Assembly (NCBI RefSeq): GCF_012273895.1
Contig: NC_052119.1
Span: forward strand, 3,162,001 to 3,226,000
DNA: 64,000 nucleotides
Reading direction: 5' to 3'
Origin: Zerene cesonia
Taxonomy: Eukaryota; Arthropoda; Insecta; Lepidoptera; Pieridae
Positions 1 through 10,762 of this stretch are shown here, piece after piece. Within the stretch, counting starts at the first letter, position 1; every line of letters begins with the position of its first letter. The notes below the pieces were generated by a model. That model searched no databases, was not told the DNA's origin, and worked only from the letters and a program-made list of their open reading frames with translations. The position numbers and the translations under genes are program-made.

Positions 1-648
1 TAATACACTAGCAACGCGTTTAATTTCCAGCATATTATTTTCAAATATGAATAATAATATAAAATCATTCATTTGTTTCCATTACATTCAAACACCCGGT
101 AGTCGGTTCCCCATCCAAGATAAGATAACAGAAGTCGTTTAACTTTGTTTACACTTTACTCCATTAAGTTTATAAGTGCGAAAACATTGATTTCATTTTA
201 ATTGTGTAAATATTGTCTTTTTTCTTTTACTTCTCTCTCTCTCTTACTCTTAAATAACCAACTTTTCCACAGACATACTTTCATATTATGCCAATCCACG
301 TCTTTTCGTGTTTAAGGCGGTAAAGATTACCAGAAGTTAAAAAAATTTGCAATATTCAAATTGGACCCTTGTTTAGAAACGTATTTTTGTATCTATTCGT
401 AACTAATTAAGGTTTATAATCCAATATAATATAAAATCTTCTTAACTTTCTTTAGCTGTCCTTTTTCATGCTATGTATTTGACAGAATAAAAAACAAAAA
501 TAATTGTCATCATATGGCCATCATAATGTTTAGATAACTCTTGTAAAAAAAACTATAAATCACATACATTTGACAACTTACATATTTTCAAAAATGTAGG
601 TTCAATGCGCCTAACAATAAACAAAAAAGAAATGGTGGGTGAATCCAA
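1..648. other. Left-edge intergenic DNA, presumed upstream region of the first gene
   Basis: No open frame here looks like a gene. The stretch is AT-rich with a short CT run near 232-245. Two TTTGACA heptamers lie at 478-484 and 569-575, the second about 75 bp before the first gene's ATG. An in-frame stop (TGA, 640-642) directly precedes that ATG. I cannot tell whether the 3' end of another gene lies to the left. Confidence 0.5.
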
Positions 649-1890
649 ATGATTGGTAAACTTGCAAAGGCAAGGAGCAACGAATGCTCTTGTCGCATTG
701 GACGAATATGTTCATCTTGCAAGCGTAAGACCATTATAAGGTAATTGTCTCCTTTTACAATACATTTAAATATGACATATACTTTACAGCAAAACTTGTT
801 CATAATTCATTTCAATTATGTTATTTTACAGGCCTACTATTTCAGTGGAAAAACCGAGAAACCTCCCAGTGCCGATAACTATTTCTTATTACAACCCAGC
901 TAATCGAAGTAATCCAAAACAAAGAGAGACAGTTGTAAATTTCCTGCCGAAATCGATGCGATGGAGGTCGAGGAGGAATATTCATGAACCGCCTCCGTTA
1001 AAGAGATTGACTCCCATTTGTAGATGGTACAGACGTCGTCGCGCTCTAAATCAATTAGCAAAAGAACACGATAAAGAATTAGCAGCTATAGAGAAGAGGA
1101 AAAGAAAGGAATTTGAAGAAGAACGTTTGAATGATTTCATACGATGGGAACAGCTTAAAAGTAAAAAGACGCAATATATTCCACCCCCAAAACCGAACGA
1201 TTATTTGGAGTATATACCACCACCAACACCTATCGTTCCTGTTCGAAAATTGTCATTGCCGAAGCCGAGAGAAAAAGTATTTTACATCAAAGAAACTCCT
1301 AAGCAACCCGCAAAAAAATACAAGGCACCAAAAAATATTAAATCAGCGAAAAAAAGCAAAGCATCCAAAGCTATTACGGTCAGAAAATAGTGAGTATATT
1401 TCTCTGTCAAATACTAAATTCAAAGATACGAAAAAAAATTTAAAGAGTTATTAGCCCTGAAAAAATTTAGGTATATCAATATTACATGTTCTGTTCTCTT
1501 TGCTGTAGCCATACAATTACTATATATTCATAATATACATCCTTTCTTCTGCTACTTTTGGATAAATTAATAAAATGCCTTCTGCTTGACAAATATAAGA
1601 AAACCAAGCGTTGTTTATTACTTACTGCTAACAACAGACATACAATTCAACTACATATCGTTCAATTTATTAAGATTTTGTATACGTCACCTTTGGAATA
1701 CACAATATATGTAATAAAAAGTTAACTTGCATATAATTATTTTGTAATTGTTTGCTTTTTAATTTCCAGCAACCACAGACAATCAATAACGAACAAATTC
1801 GTCAATTGCTGCTACAGAATCTGTTGTCAATTCTACTGTTACTTAACTTGTATTTTATTAATAATATTCTCAGTCATCTGCCTGGTATAA
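649..1890 (+). CDS. Unrecognised basic, proline-rich protein with a predicted C-terminal membrane anchor (3 exons, 256 aa)
   Basis: I do not recognise this protein. Coding exons are 649-740, 832-1389 and 1770-1890; each boundary is a good GT..AG site (GTAATT, GTGAGT donors; TTTTACAG, AATTTCCAG acceptors) and phases agree. ATG 649 follows an in-frame TGA at 640. The N-terminus has a cysteine cluster (C13, C15, C21, C24). Residues 106-142 are a highly charged, probably helical stretch. Two YIPPP motifs lie at 146-164, followed by a Lys-rich segment. Exon 3 adds 40 residues with two Cys pairs (C230-C231, C235-C236) and a hydrophobic run 238-256 ending at the C-terminus, as in tail-anchored proteins. 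An AATAAA lies 55 bp past the stop. If intron 2 is kept, translation stops at TAG 1388-1390, giving a soluble 216-aa form. Exons 1-2 are firmer than exon 3. Function unknown. Confidence 0.7.
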
Positions 1891-1944
1891 ATTACTCGTA
1901 TATTTACAAGACTTGTTAAAATTTCAATATTGCAATGTTGCTTA

Positions 1945-1950
1945 AATAAA
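1945..1950 (+). promoter_or_regulatory. Poly(A) signal AATAAA of the first gene
   Basis: A canonical AATAAA lies 55 bp downstream of the TAA ending exon 3 of the first gene. This supports exon 3 as the true last exon. Confidence 0.55.
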
Positions 1951-1982
1951 ACAAAAGTGTCGTATAATATTCGTAAATTGTA

Positions 1983-1988
1983 TTTATT
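1983..1988 (-). promoter_or_regulatory. Poly(A) signal of the RhoGAP gene (AATAAA on minus strand)
   Basis: TTTATT on the plus strand reads AATAAA on the minus strand, about 460 bp beyond the RhoGAP stop. The convergent upstream gene has its own signal only 33 bp away, so the two 3' ends should abut or overlap. No closer minus-strand AATAAA was noticed. Confidence 0.4.
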
Positions 1989-2446
1989 TTACATTATTAT
2001 AATGAACACATTATTTACAAAACGTAAACAGTATCAGTTCCCGTAGAAATTATAAAAATAACATATTTGAAGTTAAGGCACGTGGATTTAAATTACATAG
2101 GACGAAATTGTTTTATTATCAATTGAGGTAAATATTAAATGCTAGAATCCTTTTGGTTTAAAAGAAAAGAAAGAAGATAATCCACGAATGATGACAATTT
2201 AAAATTCGCTCAAGGAAGAAATTTAAGATCTTACAGAATTGCGTACACTGACGTACAAGTGAGTATTTAAATTAATATAGTATGTGATGGTATAGAAATT
2301 AAATTTAAATAAAGTCAACCAAGTTACACATGATAGTTGACATGATGGATCGCGTGCTATCTCGCTCGCACTTATGAGATCTAGTGTCTATTTCTCCTAT
2401 CGTCTCCATCGGATCTCAATAATTAATTCCCTCAATATCTTTGTCT

Positions 2447-5400
2447 CTACAAGTCGGTTTCGCGCAATTCAAAATGTTGATTCATATTTTCCTTTTCAAT
2501 TATAGTTTTTTTATTCTCAGTTGAAACGTCTATCACATCGCCGCACCTCTTACGATTTGGACTTAGTTCTATAACATTTAGATTCTTCAACGGCGATCGC
2601 ATACCCTGCGAGATATTCGAATCGACTGCCAAATTACTAATCGATGATGTCAAATCCGATGGTATATTTCCATCTAGACAGTACATCAATGAGTCGGTCA
2701 ATGCTTCATCATCCGATTTATTTAAAATCGATAAATCGATGGGAGTCGCAGTTAATACGGATCTGCTCAATAAATACTCTTTGAATGGTTGTGATAAGGA
2801 TTTGTGTTCAATTATTTTCTCGTCACATAACGTGGTATTTAAATCAATGCGATTCCGTTTTTCATTGTTATATACATATTTTGATGCATCGCATAATAAT
2901 TGACTAGTGTTTGAAGAATTTGTATCGATCATTTTTTTCGGTAAAGACGTACTTGCTGAATTTGATCTGAAAATACAAAATGTATATTTTACAAAGATAC
3001 AATTTTAAAATAACTCAAATCAATCAAATGTTACATAAAAAAAATCTATCTGATTTAAATTTATGACGCATAATACGGTCTGCCCTTTTCCCAAAATTTG
3101 CCTTTAAAATATTAGTAAAGAGACAGAAATAAATACCTGAATAATTTCTTTGTCATGTTTATTTCTTTTTTTCAAGGAGTTGATATGACAACATTTTGCG
3201 GATATTTATAGTCGTCGTTTTTAACCATCAGATGACCTGTTTGCTCATTTGCTGTCCTATTGCACAAAAAATGGCAAATATTATATTGTACTCTCATCTT
3301 TCATCGCCACGCGTTTTCATATTAATTGATACTATTTCACCCCAAATTTACTTATGATAAAGAGTATTAACGTACTATAAACATATTGAATCACAATCGC
3401 CCATTCAAAGCTCTTTATAAATTGTCCGAGCGGCAATATCATACCTTATTATAATGGCGATAAAGTTCAAAGTCTATTACATCGCTCTTTAAAAAAATCC
3501 CAAATCCTTGTTTGTAATTTAAACTACAATACTTTTTCACAAATACAAAAATTCTCATAAACACAAAATTAGTAATATCATGTATTTATGTTATACTTGA
3601 AACACGAGAGGCCATAAAATTAATAATTATAATATAATGAGGTTTCATTATACGATAGACAAAGTGACCCGTATAGACCCATAACAATAACTGATTATCA
3701 TAATTTATTACTTTCATACGCAATTTGATCTAATCTTATGATTTATGTTGATATATTTATATGGGATACAACAAAAATAGTTTTAAACACTTTATAACTT
3801 TTACATTAGCAATTAATACACATTATTTCATACCTGTCGCATGAATATGAAGACCTCGTCATATCGTCGTCCGAGGAGACGAAATCGCTATCATTCTTCG
3901 GAGATAGAGATTGGTAAATATCCGACTTATCTTGATCTTTTGTTACCAGCACACTTTGGTTTTCTGGTAAACTATCCCGCTGCTCTGATGTTATTATTAA
4001 TGGTTTACGAGATCGTGGCGTCATTATTGATTCCTGAGAGATAAAGGAATTACAATTGTTAACAGACAGAAGTTTACTTTTTATGCACTTAATGTTCAAC
4101 TAAAACTAAACTCTTACTCTTAAGGATTTAAAATGTAGTATATTCTTGTGTTTGATTTTACGCGAGTATTATACATTTAGAAATTTAAACGGATTTTAAA
4201 TTAACTTAAACTAATGAAACCACCTTATAAAAAGGTTGTATCTTTATTTGATTTTTTGAGTTTTTTTTATATCTAGGAATGGTAATATTAATAGCAAATA
4301 TTGATTAAGAACAGTTAAAAACATATGTGAATTATGTATGAATGTTTACGTAATGAAATGAAAACGCAAATAACAAACACAACATGCATATCTCATGCGA
4401 AGCACAAACCTGCATAGCTTTCGACAGCTTTTGCGTCGACTTCGTTATGGGCGACATTGATGCCCTCCTAAAGTTGATAGTATAAGGCGTAGCACAATCC
4501 TCGTCTAGAACGACCTCCGACATCCCAGGAGTACTTGTCAAATAATTCATTTTGAACTCTAAATCCATGTTATAAATGTTACTTTTCTTTGGCGTATCAT
4601 CTGTAGTGCAAAAATCTGTGTCCGACGCGGTATCCTCATCCTCAACGCACGAAACACAAGACGTCGGCGTACTACGTATATTCATGCGCTTTTGATACTT
4701 TTTATTTTGCTGCGACACGACTTTCGATCTGAACAGTCTTGATCCTCGTTTTTTGGTATGTTTTGGTGTTTCGTCATTCGAGTCTAGCGCACTTAGATTA
4801 GGTTCAGAAACAAATTTAGGACTCAATTTCCGGGATTTATTTAACGCTCCCTCGGATAATGTGCTTTCATTGCTGGCGTCAGAATCATAATCGTCGTCCA
4901 ACGATTCTGAACTTGCCATCTTATGGGCCAAGTTCTTTAGTACGATGTTTTTATGCGAAACATCTTTACTGTCATCAGAGAACTTAAATTTGCCTTTAGA
5001 CTTCTGAAAATAGGCATGCGTTTAGCACGGGGTCGAAAATTAAGAAGAGAAGACAGTAAACAAACAAAGAGAGAGCATGGAGAACAGGAACAAACAAAAA
5101 AATGAATTAATGATTTAGTTAGTTATATTAATGCTGATTAACAATAGATATAGACATGTATGTACACTTTGTATGTATACATACTTGCCCGGATCTGTAG
5201 GATGAATACAGTTATAACAAATAAGCATCATATTTTGCACACAACTAACATAAAACATACCTCTTCTACAGTATGTATAGCAGAAGTAGATCCCTTCTTT
5301 GGTGTTTTGTTCAGGAGACCTTTGTTGAAAATGTGCCTTTTTATCGAATCTCCGAAACTTTTAGAACCAGCAACTTTGCCTGTCCTTTGTATTTGTATTG

Positions 5401-8033
5401 GTGTGCCTGAAAATTTTGTTTTGGCCATTATAAATATGAAAATTGCCTGTGTACAATATTCAAAATCAAAATCTACTATATCCTACTATAACATTATAAT
5501 GTGTGTCACTCATAACTACATAATATGAACCAGAATAAAACAAAAGTTTAGAATTTTTTATTTTTCCGTAATAATCATTTTGTCTCCTGTAATACTATGA
5601 GTTACGTATGTTCTTACGAAAATGACATTCTTAAAAAAATCACATATAAATAGGTATATTTATATGTGATTTTTTTTAATCAATGTCAAAAACGACGTAA
5701 AGTTCTCAATTTATCTGGCTCTTTTTTAGTGTTTGGTCATCTATAACTATGTTATATATATTTACGTTTCTACATGTGATTAATGATATTAGATATAAGC
5801 AAACTAAACAAAATATGAGACGCATAAAAATTTTATTCAAAAATACAATCATACCATATCCATTCTGTCTGTTAAAATGTTTAACGAGTCGTCGTTTATG
5901 GTGTGAGTCAGGCAATGCTTGTATGTGCGCATACAGTTGTGCCAAGGCAGTGTCTGTGGGGTTGGTCTCGTTTTCAACGCGAGTTCTATGGCGGTCTACG
6001 AATGTGTATACTGTATTCGCTGCTGTCCTGAAAATTGCAAAATTTGCTTGGATTTATGCAATGTTGACACAGCTGAAAGTTTAATATAATTTTGAACTAA
6101 ATATATAGTTTGTTGAAATTTTTTTTACTCGATTAAACTACACATATAAAACACAAGAAAATACTACATATATAAATTTAATTATATTTACAACCAAAAT
6201 GATAAGATAATTGATTACTATTTATGAATAAATCGTGAGTTATGCATCATTTTTGATTGCACTGAATTTCATCACACCACCTACACACCTGGGAAAGGTT
6301 GCCTGGAAGAGATTGCTCTTGAGCAATAAGGCCGCCTTTTAGTGACAATTTATTATTTTCTTCTTCTTTCGGTGATATGTACTATAAAGAATAAATAAAT
6401 AAACTTACATACTTATTCATGTCTAGCTTTAGCCTTAAACACACTTCTTCCTTCATCTGCAATATTCTTACCTGTCTGTGATACTCTCATCCAAGTCAAC
6501 GTCAGGTGACATAATGCGTTTCCGTTCCCGCAACGCGAAATAAGCAGATGCGTCTGTAGCTAGTTGTGCGGGGGCTTCAAATAGACGAAACGAATGGCGT
6601 ATCATGAAGCTTATAACTGGTGATAGAGCTATTGAATCTGTGTGGAAGTTCTCTGGCGATAACTGAAATAGATGTTAATTGTATATTTTTATTATTAAAG
6701 ATAAATATGAATGTGAGGTTAGGTTAGGTTAGTTAAAATCAAAGGGACCAAACAAAATCAGACACTACAAAACACCTGTACTACTAAAGTATTGCTAGTG
6801 TTTATTGATGGTACAAATAACATAACAACAGCAGGCATTTTTTATCCTCTTTTTCCCTGCAATGAATGTCTGTAAATTAAAAAAAAAATGCACCAGAAGC
6901 GATGACACGCAATATCCAACCAATCATTTCAAGAAACAGAAAACTTTTGTTTGTATCACATTTTTATAGGCCATTACCTTTCTTGGACACAAAAGATGTG
7001 GAGTAAACATTGTAGCAAGAGTGTCTGGTGACATTCTATTGCTGGCTTCATTATCAGCCACAAGCCGCAGTAGACTTAGTAGCCTTTCTAGGAAACTCCT
7101 ATGAGACGGTGTCAATAGTAAGAGTAATAACTGTAATGCAGTTAGTAGCTTTGTTTCTGATGACTCAGCATTGGGTGGGTATTGAGCTGAAAATTAAAAT
7201 AACAATATGTTCAATCATACTCAAATTAATAATAAAATAATAAATTATTTTAAATTTTATTTGAATATTTCATCTTTTATATTTTTTTATCTTATTCAAT
7301 AACAAACCTGCTAATATACAATAAGTTTGATAATACTGATCCATCAGTAACGGTTGTGGCAGCTCGGCAAGGAAACCCTTTAACACAGATGCACAGTCAT
7401 GTACCGAGAATTTGCCTTCATCCAGACCAAGACTTGATCCAGTGTGTAGTAACTGCCTCAATTCTTGTTGACGACTCAATGAACCAGTGCGCCGGAATAT
7501 TCCTTCTTGTGTTACATCTATAAAAATAAGAATAAAGAAAGGATGATAATTTTTCCATAATACTGTGAAGAAAAAGTTCAGTAATATCTAGGTCTCTGGT
7601 AATAAAATAAATAGAACAATATTCAGACTGTTCGTATATGGCCTTTTCTATACTCACTGTCAGATTTTGATAAAAAATCTATAAGCTCATTTAATCTAGC
7701 TATCCCTTCTTCGGTAATAGAGTTAGCTTCTGCATTATTTTTGGTAGTATTTGTATTACTTTGACTAGTATTTGTGGCAGCATTCTTTGACTTCTTATGG
7801 AAATTCCATCGAAATTGTTTTGGCTTATCCGTCGAACAGTCGACGCTATAAAGAGAGGATTATTTTAAATTTTTTAATTGTTCATTTCTTTGAAAATTAC
7901 TGTTTTTGTTTAATACATACTCGTCTGTGTTTATATCTACAACGAATGATAAATGCATGCGCACTAATGTAAAAAACTGTTCCAGATTCTCCTGGCGTAG
8001 TCGTTCTATAAGTTTTATCTCGGATGTACTCAT
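2447..8033 (-). CDS. RhoGAP54D: Rho GTPase-activating protein, ARHGAP19 / RhoGAP54D type (10 coding exons, 847 aa)
   Basis: Stimulates GTP hydrolysis by Rho-family GTPases; ARHGAP19 acts on RhoA in cell division. Coding exons: 8033-7921, 7845-7658, 7517-7308, 7186-6978, 6662-6472, 6027-5855, 5406-5261, 5003-4410, 4033-3834, 2966-2447; all phases agree and the sum is 848 codons. The N-terminus (LIERLRQENLEQF) resembles the ARHGAP19 N-terminal motif. The RhoGAP domain spans about 82-271, with the arginine finger at R109 in EGIFRRTG. The usual Asn of the PNL motif is H234 (TPHLL); human ARHGAP19 also has His there. A second ARHGAP19 signature lies in exon 6 (QALPDSHHKRRLVKHFNRQ), and exon 7 has a KSFGDSIKRHIF basic motif. 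The long tail (411-847) is Ser/Thr-rich with several S/T-P sites, fitting cell-cycle phosphorylation. It ends ETDL, a class I PDZ-ligand form. The same-strand neighbour is LSM1. Confidence 0.9.
2967..3833 (-). other. Intron 9 of the RhoGAP gene (867 bp)
   Basis: Longest intron of this gene. It is AT-rich with no coding signal. It carries a short fragment of a common lepidopteran interspersed repeat at about 3223-3272. Confidence 0.6.
3223..3272 (+). repeat. Tail fragment of an interspersed repeat
   Basis: The stretch reading ACCATCAGATGACCTGTTTG followed by GCTCATTTGCTG and an A-run matches my memory of the 3' end of a very common lepidopteran repeat. Copies related to that family occur at about 25.2 and 27.5 kb. 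The class of the element is unresolved. Confidence 0.5.
5619..5693. repeat. Intronic hairpin with about 33-bp arms
   Basis: Inside RhoGAP intron 6. The core is a perfect inverted repeat, AAAAAATCACATATAAAT facing ATTTATATGTGATTTTTT across about 6 nt. The arms extend outward with a few mismatches to TGACATT and AATGTCA. It could be a small MITE or a structured intronic RNA segment. Confidence 0.7.
6285..6415 (+). repeat. 3' end of a non-LTR retrotransposon (LINE)
   Basis: The block CCTGGAAGAGATTGCTCTTG, then AGCAATAAGGCCGCCTTTTA, ending in an AAAGAATAAATAAATAAA tail, matches the 3' untranslated tail I recall for lepidopteran non-LTR elements. It is 5'-truncated and lies antisense in RhoGAP intron 5. 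No reverse transcriptase sequence remains. Confidence 0.6.
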
Positions 8034-9481
8034 CCTAACTGATATTTTGAACAGTAAACAAAATAATAAAAAAAAAATTAGTACAAATAACTTTATATTA
8101 TATCACATGTTATTTCACTTTATGGCCCTATCACTATTTACAAGTTAAATTAACACTTTATGTTCATTTTCAAAACAGTAAAATAAAACTTTTTTGTTTT
8201 AAAATAATGATAGAAAGTAGAAACTAGAAATCATCCAAGTAGAGATCCTGCATTGTTTTCAAATGTCAATTGTCACAACGGTCGTCGGTCGTAGGAAATG
8301 AGTGTTGCCACTTGCCATTGGCAATGGCAAGTAAGATACCATGCTTTGATCAACAGAAGATTCTATAATATTGGTTATATTTATTAAAATATTGTAGTAT
8401 GTACTATTAGTTCTAAGTTATTATCGAATCTACCTGAAGACACACGAAAAATTTCAACAAGACAATAGGAAAAAAATACATTATATAGAAAAAATAAAAC
8501 ACGGAAATAAAAAAGTTAGTTAACTTTCGGGAGCGGTTGCGGATTTATATAAGAGAAACTTTTTATTCGGAATTTACGAATATTTATTATAAGTGTAGAT
8601 TTTGATACACTGTTCTCTTAAGACTAACTAGATCTAATTCTATTGTCCACCGTTCCAGCGACAGGCGCGATAAGGCATTGCTGACGTTGCGTCTGGGATG
8701 GTGGCATGATTTTAGGGTTAGACATATTATATTCATAGGAGGAGCGGTTATGAGAACATAAATAGGTCACCAACAAAGAGTAGTGTAATAATACGGGTAG
8801 TCACCAACGTCCCTAGAGGGGGGGGGATACCACTCCATACTAAAATTTGATCAAAATATGACAAAGAATAGTATAATAACAGGGGATGACAACTTCCTAA
8901 CAAATACAAAAAGAATTCTAAAATAATAATGAGTATGGAAAAAATACTGTAGAATTGAGAACCTTTTTTTTTTAAGTTGTTTGAATAACTCAGATGAGAT
9001 GAGGGTGCTTAAGAACCAGCTCACTGGTCAAAAGGTCAGTCTCCAGAACCAAAAATCGTATCATAACACATGTTTGCGACTTGAAATTCGAACAAAAAGC
9101 AGATACGCTTTCCTATTTAAATGTTTCTACCTTGTTATTATGCTATTAGTTTGGATAGTAAAGATGTTGTTTTTGAAGCTTTGTAAACAAATAACCCAAA
9201 AATAAAGGTAATTCAAGTTAAAAAGGAAAATTATATGCAGTAAGAACAGAACAGTATTTTTTTATTGAATGTTATGTTATATATATTATTAATATATACG
9301 AAAATTGTAAATTATATGAGTAAAATCACCAAATTTAATGCAATGAGAGAATAATTATAAAACTATACCAAAATTATTATTATTAAATTTTAAAGGCATA
9401 AAAAAACAAAGTTTTGTATCTTATTCAAAATCAATTTATACATAATATTCTTATTTAATTTACATTTATTTAATTTTATAG
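8034..9481. other. Intergenic region between RhoGAP and LSM1
   Basis: Contains the presumed RhoGAP promoter; a TCAAATGTCAATTGTCA cluster lies at 8259-8275, about 230 bp before its ATG. A diverged direct duplication of about 40 bp lies at 8775-8815 and 8863-8899. A 74-codon open frame at 8981-9205 shows no recognisable features and is not called. Confidence 0.5.
9465..9470 (-). promoter_or_regulatory. Poly(A) signal of LSM1
   Basis: AATAAA on the minus strand begins 12 nt after the LSM1 stop codon, implying a very short 3' UTR if it is used. Confidence 0.45.
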
Positions 9482-10762
9482 TTAGATCATGTCATCATGC
9501 CCCAAGTCAGCTAATAAGTTGAGTCCACGATCTTTAAGTGCTTTAGATAGAAGCTTTTGCTGTTCGATTTTTGCGTCTTGTTCCCTCCGTTGAGCATCCA
9601 AAATTTCATCAACTGATACTTCAGTGAGTGGTAAATTGTCTTCCTTATCTTTATCCTAAACCAAAAAAAAAATCATCTGTACTGTAAAATATTCGGAAAT
9701 AGCGCAAATAATTATGAAACAAAACAATATACAAAATTACTAATGACACAAAACAATCAAACTTTTCATCAAATTTTATCAAATGTATATATAATAGTAG
9801 GGGAGGCCAAGATGCTAAATGTGGATTTACTCAAGCTTCTCAGAAACCTATTGGAATTCTTAAATAGACAATAGCATGAAAAAAAGCCCTATAATGTTTT
9901 CAATTTTAGCAGTGGAGAAACGTTTATTGATTTTTTTTTTATAAAAAGAATAAAAAGGCTATGGAAAAACTCAAGCGCAATGGATTTTGTTATTTTTGCA
10001 TGCTCTAGCATGTCACTGAAATAAAATATTGATAATTCTTACGTCTTTGATGGTAATTTTGTTGCTATGAAGAAAGGGTTAAATTAAAAAAAAATATGAC
10101 TAGATTGCACCAGTTTAAGATACTAGGGGTCATTTACAACACAAGAATTCCAAATTTTGCTAATCTGAGGATTTGAGCGTAAACTTAAAAAATTATTAAT
10201 ATATTTTAATTTTCCATGGCTGTCTGAGCAGTACATAGTAATAGATAAGTTTCCATATTAATCTGACGTGCTCGAGTAAATCCCAAAAATCTCCTCTTGG
10301 GCTCCCCTACTATAATCAAAAAAACCCATCAATCAAAAGATTGCTTTTTTTCTTATAAAAAAATCAATTTTGGAAAAGAACTGTCTTTAATTTAATTAAC
10401 GGTGATGTATACTGTATAAAAAATAATAATTTAAGTTTACTAACAATTTCCCCTAAAAGCACCACATTTTCGCCTCTCACGATAAAGATTCCTCTGGGTA
10501 TGTCACCATATTCCTTGCCAACGTGAATTCGCTCAATAGTTTTATGGAGTACTAAATTGGCAAATTGGTCCACACACCGCAAATAACCAATTAATGTTCT
10601 TCCATCTCGCAGCAACACCATTAGTTTCTCTTAATAAACATGTTATTTTCGTTAATAAAAGTTTGTATATACAAAAACAAATTAATGATTATTACAAAAC
10701 ATACTGTCCAATTCATCAAGCAAATGAGCAGTACCGGCCAAGGGATTTAAGTTATTAGACAT
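9482..10762 (-). CDS. LSM1: LSM1, Sm-like subunit of the cytoplasmic LSM1-7 mRNA decay complex (3 exons, 138 aa)
   Basis: LSM1 caps the LSM1-7 ring, which binds oligoadenylated mRNA 3' ends and promotes decapping in P-bodies. Exons are 10762-10705, 10629-10445 and 9655-9482; phases agree and give 138 residues, close to the 133 of human LSM1. The Sm1 motif spans about 22-55, including VLLRDGRTLIGYLR and VDQFANLVL (D40, N44). The Sm2 motif is IFIVRGENVVLLG (67-79) with the RNA-contacting R71-G72. The charged C-terminal helix (VDEILDAQRREQ, then KALKDRGLNL) is specific to LSM1 among LSM proteins. Intron 1 is 75 bp; intron 2 is 789 bp and carries a 520-bp inverted-repeat insertion. Translation from the ATG within exon 2 would lose the N-terminal helix, so ATG 10762 is preferred. 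Confidence 0.95.
9794..10313. mobile_element. Non-autonomous DNA-transposon-like element with about 40-bp terminal inverted repeats
   Basis: The termini read ATAGTAGGGGAGGCCAAGAT rightward from 9794 and ATAGTAGGGGAGCCCAAGAG leftward from 10313. Both arms end in ATTTACTC (to 9832 and to 10274). The 520-bp interior has no open frame. It lies wholly in LSM1 intron 2. Flanking bases are AT-only, so the target-site duplication is ambiguous. Confidence 0.75.

Noticed and set aside
1131..1454. Second open frame overlapping the first gene
   Set aside because: Another frame of exon 2; it runs into the intron and lacks its own signals.
3841..4044. Plus-strand open frame opposite RhoGAP exon 9
   Set aside because: Shadow of the real minus-strand exon.
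6715..6735. TTAGG-like repeats suggesting telomeric sequence
   Set aside because: Only about three units inside an intron; such short runs are common by chance or from repeats.
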